From positions 1 to 14,559 of the forward strand of contig JAFLUV010000039.1 in assembly GCA_022508635.1 (NCBI GenBank): a stretch of 14,559 bases of DNA, given 5' to 3'. This stretch comes from Prevotellaceae bacterium. Lineage in GTDB: Bacteria > Bacteroidota > Bacteroidia > Bacteroidales > Bacteroidaceae. The notes beneath the pieces are model-generated. The model saw only the letters and a program-made list of their open reading frames with translations, was not told the origin of the DNA and ran no database searches. Both the position numbers and the translations under genes were made by a program. Positions 6,990 to 13,382 of the stretch are shown here, one piece after another. Each line of letters starts with the position of its first letter. The stretch's first letter is position 1.

Positions 6990-7679
6990 ATGAAACAGAT
7001 TACGATTGCCATAGACGGCCATTCATCGTGTGGCAAGAGCACAATGGCAAAAGACCTTGCAAAGGAAATAGGTTACATATATATTGACACGGGTGCGATG
7101 TATCGTTCTGTGACACTCTTTGCCTTGCAGAACGGTTTGATAACCGATGCTGGCATTGATGAGGAGGCATTGCGTCAGCGTATGGCTGAGATCGTGATTA
7201 CTTTTTCCCTGAACGAAAAAAAAGGTCGTCCTGATACTTATTTAAATGGTGTTTGCATAGAGAATGAGATACGGACGATGGAGGTTTCGAAGTACGTCAG
7301 TCCGATTGCTACTCTGAGTTTTGTACGTGAGGCGTTGGTTGACATGCAGCGCCTGATGGGTGCGGCAAAAGGTGTCATCATGGATGGTCGTGATATTGGA
7401 ACCGTGGTCTTTCCTGATGCAGAACTGAAAATTTTCGTGACGGCAAGTACCGATGTTCGTGCTCAACGCCGCTATGATGAGTTGACAGCCAAAGGCGAAA
7501 TTTGCAGCCTTGACGAGATACGTGCCAACATCATCGAACGTGACCGCATTGACTCTACGCGTGCCATCAGTCCGCTCCGTAAGGCGGAGGATGCTATTGT
7601 ATTGGACAATAGCAATATGACTATTGCAGAGCAAAAGGTATGGCTCTTGGAACAATATCACAGGGCTACGGCGGAATGA
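6990..7679 (+). CDS. cmk: Cytidylate (CMP/dCMP) kinase
   Basis: This 229-residue cytoplasmic enzyme phosphorylates CMP and dCMP with ATP. It has the P-loop DGHSSCGKST (9-18), the DTGAMYR motif (33-39) that lines the nucleotide site, VIMDGRDIGTVVFPDA in the middle, and the arginine-rich lid ERDRIDSTRAISPLRKA near the end. The length matches the usual 220-230. It follows porQ by 57 nt, with only a weak hairpin (CTCCA/TGGAG around 6940-6960) and no promoter box in the gap. It overlaps ispH by four bases (ATGA), so cmk and ispH are translationally coupled. Confidence 0.96.
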   Translation: MKQITIAIDGHSSCGKSTMAKDLAKEIGYIYIDTGAMYRSVTLFALQNGLITDAGIDEEALRQRMAEIVITFSLNEKKGRPDTYLNGVCIENEIRTMEVSKYVSPIATLSFVREALVDMQRLMGAAKGVIMDGRDIGTVVFPDAELKIFVTASTDVRAQRRYDELTAKGEICSLDEIRANIIERDRIDSTRAISPLRKAEDAIVLDNSNMTIAEQKVWLLEQYHRATAE

Positions 7680-8548
7680 CGATAGAGATTGACCAAGGCT
7701 CGGGATTCTGCTTCGGTGTGACACGTGCCATCGGCAAGGTAGAGGAAGAGTTGTCCAAGACCGAGCGGCTGTATTGTTTGGGCGATATTGTACACAATGG
7801 CAAGGAGTGCGATCGTTTACAGCAGATGGGACTCGTGACAATCAACCACGAACAGATGCGGCAGATGCATAATGTCAAGGTGTTGTTGCGTGCTCATGGC
7901 GAACCGCCTTCCACGTATGTCTTGGCTCGTGACCGATCTATCAACCTAATAGATGCGACCTGTCCCGTGGTACTGCACTTGCAGGAGCGTATAAAAAAGG
8001 AGTACAATGCTGATCCTGAGCACAAGAAACAGATAGTCATCTTCGGTAAGAACGGGCATGCCGAGGTGCTTGGATTAGTTGGTCAAACGGAGGAGACTGC
8101 CATCATTATCGAGTCGGCCGACGAGGTGGAAAAGCTGGATTTCACCCGTGATATCTGTCTTTACTCCCAGACAACCAAGCCTCTTGATGAGTTTCGCAAA
8201 ATAGTAGATTACGTCCAGCAACACATTAGTCCTGAAGCGACTTTTACTTTCTATGATACTATTTGCCGTCAAGTGGCAAACCGAATGCCGAATATCCGCA
8301 ATTTTGCTCTTAAGCATGATGTGGTACTCTTTGTCTGTGGCAAGAAGAGCAGCAACGGGCGTGTGCTTTTCAACGAGTGTCGCAAGGCAAATCCACGTTC
8401 CTATATGATAGATACAGCCAGCGAGATTGATGTTCGCTGGCTGCAAGGTTGTAGTTCGATAGGTATTTGTGGTGCTACGAGCACCCCGAAATGGCTAATG
8501 GAGGAGTGCAAAATAAGAATCGAGCAATTGCTTGGCTGCCACGAATGA
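7676..8548 (+). CDS. ispH: 4-hydroxy-3-methylbut-2-enyl diphosphate reductase (IspH/LytB)
   Basis: The last enzyme of the MEP pathway turns HMBPP into IPP and DMAPP, using a 4Fe-4S cluster. The three cluster cysteines are in place at C12 (GFCFGV), C96 (DATCPVV) and C197 (DTICRQV), the same positions as in E. coli. Substrate histidines are visible at H40 (GDIVHN) and H74 (RAHGEP), and the GHAE motif at 127-130. At 290 residues it is slightly shorter than E. coli IspH. The start at 7676 overlaps the cmk stop as ATGA and gives the usual short N-terminus; an in-frame ATG at 7640 would add 12 residues inside cmk. Its last 54 nt overlap meaB on the other strand. Confidence 0.96.
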   Translation: MTIEIDQGSGFCFGVTRAIGKVEEELSKTERLYCLGDIVHNGKECDRLQQMGLVTINHEQMRQMHNVKVLLRAHGEPPSTYVLARDRSINLIDATCPVVLHLQERIKKEYNADPEHKKQIVIFGKNGHAEVLGLVGQTEETAIIIESADEVEKLDFTRDICLYSQTTKPLDEFRKIVDYVQQHISPEATFTFYDTICRQVANRMPNIRNFALKHDVVLFVCGKKSSNGRVLFNECRKANPRSYMIDTASEIDVRWLQGCSSIGICGATSTPKWLMEECKIRIEQLLGCHE

Positions 8549-9592
8549 TGTGCGTTCGCCACGCAATACACCTTGTTCGGCGGCTTGTAACATATCGGCA
8601 ATGGTCGGGTTCTGGTAAAAGTTTTCCATCAGTTGCTCGTTGATGGTTTCGTACATCCTGTATTTGGCCTGTTCGGCACGGCGGTAGTCAAAGTAGCCGT
8701 TCTTCTTGACGAAATCGAGATATTTGTAAATCATATCCCATATCTCCTTGATGCCATGTCCGTAGAAACCGCTGTAGGTGAGTACCTGCGGTGCCCATCC
8801 GCTTTCGGGCAAGGGGAAAAGATGAAGTGCGTTGCGGAAGTGTGTGGCTGCAAGCTGGCACTTTTCGACATTGTTCCCGTCACATTTATTGATGACGATG
8901 CCGTCTGCCATCTCCATAATGCCGCGCTTGATGCCTTGCAGCTCATCGCCTGTACCTGCCAGCTGGATGAGCAGGAAAAAGTCGACCATCGAGTGGCAGG
9001 CTGTCTCGCTTTGACCTACGCCGACCGTCTCGATGAATATCTTGTCGAATCCAGCAGCTTCGCAAAGAATAATGGTCTCACGCGTCTTGCGCGCCACGCC
9101 GCCTAAGCTGCCTGCCGACGGGCTGGGACGGATGAACGAGTCAGGGTGTACGCTGAGTTTCTCCATGCGTGTCTTGTCACCCAGTATGCTGCCTTTGCTA
9201 CGTTCACTGCTTGGGTCGATGGCGAGGACAGCCAGCCTTCCGCCGTACTCCTTCAGGACGTGTATGCCGAATTCGTCAATGCTTGTACTTTTGCCTGCGC
9301 CGGGTACGCCGCTAATACCTATGCGTACACTATTCCCAGAGTGCGGCAGACATTTTTCGATGACTTCTTGTGCGATGGCATGGTGTTCGGGGATGGTGCT
9401 CTCGACGAGCGTTACTGCCTGTCCAAGGATGGTAATGTTGCCCTTCAGGATACCTTCTACGTATTCGGCAGCAGAGAGGTGTCTATGCACGAAACGTTTG
9501 CGGTTAAGGTGAGGGTTGATGATAGAGACGGGGCCGATGCCGCTGTTCACAGTCAGCCCGGCGTATTCGGGATTATTCTCGGGATGTTCCAT
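8495..9592 (-). CDS. meaB: Methylmalonyl-CoA mutase-associated GTPase MeaB (ArgK family)
   Basis: This 365-residue P-loop GTPase protects and reloads B12-dependent methylmalonyl-CoA mutase, used in the succinate/propionate route of many Bacteroidota. Motifs in order are Walker A GVPGAGKS (95-102), AIDPSS (124-129), ETVGVGQSE (188-196), and the guanine-specificity motif NKCD (235-238) after MADGIVI. The C-terminal region after about 290 is the family's dimerisation arm. The length is slightly above the usual 320-340 because of a 60-residue N-terminal part. No mutase gene is in the window. It may be co-transcribed with the DUF1573 gene 84 nt upstream. Its last 54 nt overlap ispH. Confidence 0.94.
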   Translation of the reverse strand: MEHPENNPEYAGLTVNSGIGPVSIINPHLNRKRFVHRHLSAAEYVEGILKGNITILGQAVTLVESTIPEHHAIAQEVIEKCLPHSGNSVRIGISGVPGAGKSTSIDEFGIHVLKEYGGRLAVLAIDPSSERSKGSILGDKTRMEKLSVHPDSFIRPSPSAGSLGGVARKTRETIILCEAAGFDKIFIETVGVGQSETACHSMVDFFLLIQLAGTGDELQGIKRGIMEMADGIVINKCDGNNVEKCQLAATHFRNALHLFPLPESGWAPQVLTYSGFYGHGIKEIWDMIYKYLDFVKKNGYFDYRRAEQAKYRMYETINEQLMENFYQNPTIADMLQAAEQGVLRGERTSFVAAKQLLDSYFALLH

Positions 9593-9676
9593 TCTTCTTA
9601 GTTCATAATTCGTAGTTGATCGTTCAGCTCTCGGGCGATGGCAAATATTTCATTCTTTCTCCGCCTCCTCTGCTTT

Positions 9677-10792
9677 TCACTTTGGATTCGCCACCTCTAC
9701 GTTGATGTATTGCTTTGCTTGTCGCGGGGCGTCGGTGACAAGCAAAACACGCATGCGTCCCTTGTCCTTGTTGAGGTACCTTGCGGTAACGCTTATCTTC
9801 AGTCGAGTGCTTTTGTTCGGTCGTATTGTCCGGTCTGAAATACTTACGCTAATGGCTTTGTTGAAGACCTGTACCTGCTGTATGTGGAGGTCGCTCTTCC
9901 CTGTGTTGGCGAGTGTGACGGTGTGGCTGGCGGCTTTCTTTCCATTCTTAACCTCCATGCTGACTGTCGACTCGCTGACTGTCAGCTCGGGAGCTGTGGC
10001 GAGTGCTTCGTCGGTCATATTGGCAAAGCTTGGTAGCAATATGGCGGAGACGAGAATTTCGTTCGTCTCTCCTATCTTGTCGCCGAGGTAACGCGAGAGA
10101 TAGATACTGGTTTGGTTGAGTCCCAGTTGATTGAGTTTTTCACTGTCCAGCGTGAGGCGTATCTTACCGCTTTTTCCAGCAGGAATGTCTTTCGGCTCGT
10201 ATTCTGCAGTGAGGTATGCGGGAAGGTGCATCAGCTCAGGCCGATAGGCTGTGTGGTCGGTGTTTAGCACGCGTAGTTCTGCTGTCGGCTGGTCACCAAG
10301 GCTGACATCTTCAAACTCGATAGTGTTTGTCTCCATCCGTACATTTCCGAGGTCAAATGGAAATTCGTCGCTGTAGTCTTTCACTTCAGTCACGACGACA
10401 CCATGTATGCCAATGTATTTCGGTTCTTCTGAGGCGTTGGTCAGCACCTCTATTTCCTTATAGAACGTGCCTAATAGCTTAGCATCGAACGTCAGGGTTA
10501 TTTCGCCGCGTGCACCGGCAGCAACAGGTGCTTTCGGGTATAGTATGTCAATGCAACCGCAGGAGGCTTTTACCTCTTGGATGATCAGTGGTTTATCACC
10601 TTTGTTCGTGAATCCGATACTGAGTGTCCGTGGTATCTGGAATTCCACTTCGCCCATTTTCTTGATATCCGTATCGGGCACAAAGAGTGGCTGTGCCAGT
10701 GCGGCAAGTGTCGCCGTGGCAAAAAGTACGAGGAGCGACAGGGCTCTTTTCGTGTCGTATGCTATAGCTATAATAGTTTTTATGTGTGCCAT
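9677..10792 (-). CDS. Secreted DUF1573-domain protein
   Basis: The 371-residue protein has an N-terminal signal segment (basic up to K15-R16, hydrophobic 17-31, likely cleavage after A33 in ALA|Q). The first mature domain (about 45-135) is a DUF1573/ASH-like immunoglobulin-type beta sandwich with the hallmark ASCGCI (76-81) and FTNKGDKPLIIQEV. At least one further similar sandwich follows at about 280-371 (VTLANTGKSDLHIQQVQVF). DUF1573 proteins are periplasmic or surface proteins of Bacteroidota with no settled function. The gene has the best promoter in the window. Its ATG lies only 7 nt from the -7 box, and no later Met would keep the signal peptide. meaB follows 84 nt downstream. Confidence 0.88.
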   Translation of the reverse strand: MAHIKTIIAIAYDTKRALSLLVLFATATLAALAQPLFVPDTDIKKMGEVEFQIPRTLSIGFTNKGDKPLIIQEVKASCGCIDILYPKAPVAAGARGEITLTFDAKLLGTFYKEIEVLTNASEEPKYIGIHGVVVTEVKDYSDEFPFDLGNVRMETNTIEFEDVSLGDQPTAELRVLNTDHTAYRPELMHLPAYLTAEYEPKDIPAGKSGKIRLTLDSEKLNQLGLNQTSIYLSRYLGDKIGETNEILVSAILLPSFANMTDEALATAPELTVSESTVSMEVKNGKKAASHTVTLANTGKSDLHIQQVQVFNKAISVSISDRTIRPNKSTRLKISVTARYLNKDKGRMRVLLVTDAPRQAKQYINVEVANPK

Positions 10793-10799
10793 GGAGATG

Positions 10800-10831
10800 C
10801 AAAGTTACCTTATTTTTGCGAGAAAGGCAAA
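10800..10831 (-). promoter_or_regulatory. Full Bacteroidota promoter of the DUF1573 gene
   Basis: On the minus strand TTTG (10831-10828), 20 nt, then TAACTTTG (10807-10800) exactly fit the TTTG-N19/21-TAnnTTTG consensus. The expected transcript start, about 5 nt on, falls at about 10795, three bases from the ATG at 10792. The message would be leaderless or nearly so. Confidence 0.75.
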
Positions 10832-10901
10832 GCAAAGAGCAAAAACTTCCTGTCTTGTCACTTTTTTTGCGGGATCGGATGGCGGAGTCGTTGTAATGAT
10901 G

Positions 10902-10909
10902 TACCTTTG
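10902..10909 (+). promoter_or_regulatory. Putative -7 box of the GT-C-like gene
   Basis: TACCTTTG is an exact TAnnTTTG match, predicting a start near 10914 and a leader of about 23 nt. No TTTG lies 19-21 nt upstream. The site sits 71 nt from the divergent DUF1573 promoter. Confidence 0.45.
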
Positions 10910-10936
10910 TGCTTGATATATATCATACGTGAAAAT

Positions 10937-12454
10937 ATGAGACTTAGTCAAAATACCGAGAAGTTTCTCTTGTTTCTTTTCGCCGTGATTTTCATGGCAT
11001 TGTTCAGTACTTGCTCGTTCCTTTATCCGCTTAATCCGTGGGACGATGCCAATGTGTACATGACTATTGGCAATGCCATGCTTAGCGGCAGGGAACTTTA
11101 CGTGGACATCTTCGACCATAAGGGGCCGGTGCTTTTTTTCCTGCATGAGGCGGCGGCATTGCTGTCGCGCAGCAGTTTTGCAGGTATCTGGGTGGTGGAA
11201 GTGGCGTGCTGCTTCTTCTATCTGCTCTATTCGCTCCGTACCATGCGCCTGTTCTCTGCTTCGTCCGCCACGCTGCCTCTGACGCTCTTGTTGGGCGTTG
11301 TGACCTATTCGTCGGACTTCTTCTATTACGGAGACAGCGTGGAGGAGTTCTCGCTGCCTATCCTGGCACAGAGTCTTTACTATATGCTGCGTTTTGTCAT
11401 GGAACGGCATGTGCCGCGGCCGCGGCAGTCGTTCTTCATAGGTGTGGGCGTTGCTCTTATTTTCTGGATGAAGTTCAATCTCCTGTTCTTCTATACGGGA
11501 GGCATCCTGGCACTTGCCTACGTTGCGTGGAAAAACCGGAGCATGGAGGAGTTGGGGCGTATCGTCCTGTGGGTTCTGTTGGGATTTGTGGCCGTCACGG
11601 TGATGGTGTTGGCTTACTTTGCAGTGCATGGCACGCTGGATGCGCTGTGGGAGTCGTACTTTATCGTCAACATTTTCCAGTATCACGGTGTTGCGACGAA
11701 TGGTGAGCCTGACTTCTGGTGGTTCCCTCTCGTGAAGCTTGGCATCTGGGCGGTTCTGATGATTCCGGCTATTTTCCTGCCAGTGTGCCGGGAGGTGAGA
11801 CTGCTTGTCTTCTCTACTTACGGGGTGCTGTTGCTGTCTTTCTCCGTGATGACGGTACAGTTTTACTATTTCCTGACCATCTTCACTTTCTTTCCGCTGC
11901 TTGTCTGCTACCGTCCTGAGTGCAGGCTGGCTTGGCGGACGTGCGTTGTCATGTTTGCGATTGCCGTTCTTTGTGCCGTGACGAACTGGAACCTTGTGAC
12001 GTTGCTCAACGGGACATTTCCCTGTAAGGTGCTGGAGATGGCAGAAATCATTAATGCCAACGATACGGAAGACAGCGAGGTGCTGACCTTCAGCTCCTAT
12101 GATACGGGCATCTACCAGCATACGCGCCACCTGCCTCCGAATAAGAATTTCTTCATGTCCAGCATCCTTGACCCTGAAATAAAGGAGGAGCAGGCTGAAT
12201 TGGTTGCATCGGGACGGATAAGGTATCTTGTGCGCGAGATTGGGGGTATCAATACGTGTCACGAGTACTACGATGCTCCTATCCCTGACAACTACCGCTG
12301 CATCTACGATGAGGAGGAGCTCTTCCACTATCGCTTCATTACCACGCCCCACAAGTTCCTGTGGAATCTCACCTGGCCGCGTTTCCTGCTGAAGCATGTC
12401 ATGGAGCCTGTCACCCTTAACCAAAAGATGCAGGTTTTCGAGCGTTGTCCGTAA
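10937..12454 (+). CDS. GT-C-fold polytopic membrane glycosyltransferase-like protein
   Basis: The 505-residue protein has a first membrane helix at about 9-30, then PLNPWDDANVYMTIGNAML with paired aspartates D36-D37 in the first periplasmic loop, and DHKGPVLFFLH (60-70). This order, WDD then a DxKGP motif, is typical of RgtA/PMT-like GT-C enzymes that use polyprenyl-phosphate sugars on the periplasmic side. About nine or ten more hydrophobic segments follow, then a soluble C-terminal domain of about 110-120 residues. The acceptor and sugar cannot be told. I chose ATG 10937 because it starts just before the first helix and lies 28 nt after a -7 box; the open frame extends back to 10577 without protein-like features. 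It faces gtrA and a GT2 gene, possible suppliers of its donor. Confidence 0.7.
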   Translation: MRLSQNTEKFLLFLFAVIFMALFSTCSFLYPLNPWDDANVYMTIGNAMLSGRELYVDIFDHKGPVLFFLHEAAALLSRSSFAGIWVVEVACCFFYLLYSLRTMRLFSASSATLPLTLLLGVVTYSSDFFYYGDSVEEFSLPILAQSLYYMLRFVMERHVPRPRQSFFIGVGVALIFWMKFNLLFFYTGGILALAYVAWKNRSMEELGRIVLWVLLGFVAVTVMVLAYFAVHGTLDALWESYFIVNIFQYHGVATNGEPDFWWFPLVKLGIWAVLMIPAIFLPVCREVRLLVFSTYGVLLLSFSVMTVQFYYFLTIFTFFPLLVCYRPECRLAWRTCVVMFAIAVLCAVTNWNLVTLLNGTFPCKVLEMAEIINANDTEDSEVLTFSSYDTGIYQHTRHLPPNKNFFMSSILDPEIKEEQAELVASGRIRYLVREIGGINTCHEYYDAPIPDNYRCIYDEEELFHYRFITTPHKFLWNLTWPRFLLKHVMEPVTLNQKMQVFERCP

Positions 12455-12567
12455 TTGCAGCGCATTCCCCTTAGCCTTGCCAGCCGCGTATGATACGCTC
12501 ATATCTTCATGTCCGCCCGGGGAGTTCCCGGTGCAGGGAAGCATCGTGGCCGGTACCGGCTGGGAAA
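12455..12567. other. Palindrome-rich start of the convergent intergenic region
   Basis: No gene is evident. Three short inverted repeats occur: GCGTAT-G-ATACGC (12486-12498), CCGGG-GAGTT-CCCGG near 12518-12532, and the perfect 12-nt GCCGGTACCGGC (12549-12560). None has a T-run, so a classical terminator for the GT-C gene is not seen. Confidence 0.4.
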
Positions 12568-12699
12568 TTGGTACTTACCAACTGCAAAATTGGTTAGTAC
12601 CAATCTGAGAATCGGTACGTACCAACTTCGGAATTGGTACGTACCAGTTTCTTCGTCGGTAAGTACCAATTTTCAGACCGGTAGGCGCAAGTCTGGATT
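12568..12699. repeat. Tandem array of 14-nt palindromes with exact 22-nt period
   Basis: Units begin at 12568, 12590, 12612, 12634, 12656 and (degenerate) 12678. The core consensus is TTGGTACGTACCAA, a perfect palindrome, varied as TTGGTACTTACCAA, TTGGTTAGTACCAA, TCGGTACGTACCAA, TTGGTACGTACCAG and TCGGTAAGTACCAA. Between cores are 8 variable bases (ctgcaaaa, tctgagaa, cttcggaa, tttcttcg, ttttcaga). The sixth unit is decayed (CCGGTAGGCGCAAG). The 22-nt step is about two helical turns, putting all cores on one DNA face. The array lies between the convergent GT-C and gtrA genes and just upstream of a small lipoprotein-like ORF. A CRISPR is excluded by the short unit and 8-nt spacers. Confidence 0.85.
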
Positions 12700-12729
12700 G
12701 CGGCTATTAACAGTTTGATATTCAGAACT

Positions 12730-12963
12730 ATGAAGATGTCGGGATTGTACTTGCTCCTGATTGCCTGCCTGCTGGCCTGTTGCACGGGCAATCGTTCCGC
12801 CGCCTTGATAGTCGACTGGCACCACCTCTTCCGGGAGGATGCCTCAGGAGAGATGGTGCCAGTCATAGCAGGCAGTGCTTGTCGTCAAAAGGGAAAGTGT
12901 ATGTCTGTCACCTATTCCTTTTTCTTTGTGGAGTATTTCACAACGGTGCGGATGACGATATAG
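12730..12963 (+). CDS. Small lipoprotein-like ORF, possibly a gene remnant
   Basis: The 77-residue ORF starts MKMSGLYLLLIACLLACCTGN, a convincing bacterial lipoprotein signal: hydrophobic 5-16 and a lipobox LLAC with C17 as the lipid site. A soluble part follows (LIVDWHHLFREDASGEMVPV). I recognise no family. From 12912 it runs opposite to the gtrA 3' end (52-nt overlap), and the tail after about residue 57 looks like antisense translation, so the gene may be a truncated lipoprotein whose rest was lost. It lies 40 nt after the 22-nt repeat array. An 11-bp inverted repeat sits within it. Expression is unproven. Confidence 0.35.
   Translation: MKMSGLYLLLIACLLACCTGNRSAALIVDWHHLFREDASGEMVPVIAGSACRQKGKCMSVTYSFFFVEYFTTVRMTI
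12814..12864. repeat. 11-bp inverted repeat with inner hairpin
   Basis: GACTGGCACCA (12814-12824) pairs perfectly with TGGTGCCAGTC (12854-12864). The 29-nt loop holds a further CCTC/GAGG stem (12825-12828 with 12835-12838). It lies in the small lipoprotein-like ORF and 48 nt past the gtrA stop. It has no T-run, but it is the strongest hairpin downstream of gtrA and might end either convergent transcript. Confidence 0.5.
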
Positions 12964-13328
12964 TTCGTCACGGCACTGATGACGGCCATTGGGATGTAGG
13001 CTATGGATTTGCTCAGGTGGAACTCCTCGACAAAAAGCCACATGAGCCCCATGCGTACTCCGAAGAGATTGAACATGTGTGCCCCGACGATGCCCACAAG
13101 GTTGGTCACAGACGACTGCGTCTTGAACGTCCAGTAAACCGTGAGCAGGTAGTTGACGCAAAGAGAAATGAGGTAGCCCGAGACAAGTGCAACCTGATAG
13201 GGCACAAAGAGGAGCATGGTATAGTACACCGCAGCATCAATGACGGCACATGTGCCGCCGACGATGCAAAAGCGTATGAACTGCCCCATCTCCTTGTTTC
13301 GCAGTAGCTCCTTTATCTTGTTGACCAT
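12912..13328 (-). CDS. GtrA-family four-TM membrane protein (polyprenyl-phosphate-sugar flippase type)
   Basis: The 138-residue protein has four membrane segments (about 15-37, 43-63, 78-98 and 106-127), with the family signatures FCIVGGTCAVIDAAVYYTML (20-39) and NYLLTVYWTFK (59-69). It ends in a basic KKKE tail. GtrA proteins are thought to move polyprenyl-phosphate-linked sugars across the inner membrane, usually beside a GT2 enzyme that makes them, as here. The ATG at 13328 is chosen; a TTG at 13358 would add residues encoded by a local 21-nt duplication. The GT2 stop is 54 nt upstream in the same frame with no other stop between, so the pair differs from a GT2-GtrA fusion by one TAA codon. 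Confidence 0.88.
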   Translation of the reverse strand: MVNKIKELLRNKEMGQFIRFCIVGGTCAVIDAAVYYTMLLFVPYQVALVSGYLISLCVNYLLTVYWTFKTQSSVTNLVGIVGAHMFNLFGVRMGLMWLFVEEFHLSKSIAYIPMAVISAVTNYIVIRTVVKYSTKKKE

Positions 13329-13336
13329 TGAATACG

Positions 13337-13376
13337 AATGCAGGTTCTCGTTTGCCAAATGCAGGTTCTCGTTTGC
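13337..13376. repeat. 19-nt direct repeat, period 21
   Basis: AATGCAGGTTCTCGTTTGC occurs at 13337-13355 and again, identical, at 13358-13376, separated by CA. It fills the gap between the GT2 stop and the gtrA start. The 21-nt step keeps frame and would encode ANENLH twice on the minus strand. It looks like a recent slippage or duplication event. Confidence 0.85.
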
Positions 13377-13382
13377 TCGTCT

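Noticed and set aside
10839..10870. GCAAAAA/TTTTTGC inverted repeat in the divergent promoter region
   Set aside because: An A/T-run pairing with an 18-nt loop is easily chance in this sequence; no function can be supported.
10577..10936. Upstream extension of the GT-C-like gene
   Set aside because: This part is antisense to the DUF1573 gene and the divergent promoter region and has no protein-like features.
10805..12544. Long minus-strand open frame (579 codons) opposite the GT-C-like gene
   Set aside because: Its translation is rich in Arg, His, Gln and Glu with no domain, typical of the mirror frame of a hydrophobic membrane protein. The plus-strand frame has clear helices and motifs.
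12568..12699. CRISPR array
   Set aside because: Unit period is 22 nt with 8-nt gaps and a perfect palindromic core. CRISPR repeats and spacers are longer, and no cas gene is present.
12509..12718. Plus-strand ORF through the palindrome array (and the minus ORF 12594-12866)
   Set aside because: The Asn/Trp/Tyr/Thr repeat peptide arises from the 22-nt repeat cycling through three frames. There is no start context or domain.
13328..13358. Longer GtrA starting at TTG 13358
   Set aside because: The added residues come from the local direct repeat; an ATG at 13328 gives the usual family N-terminus.
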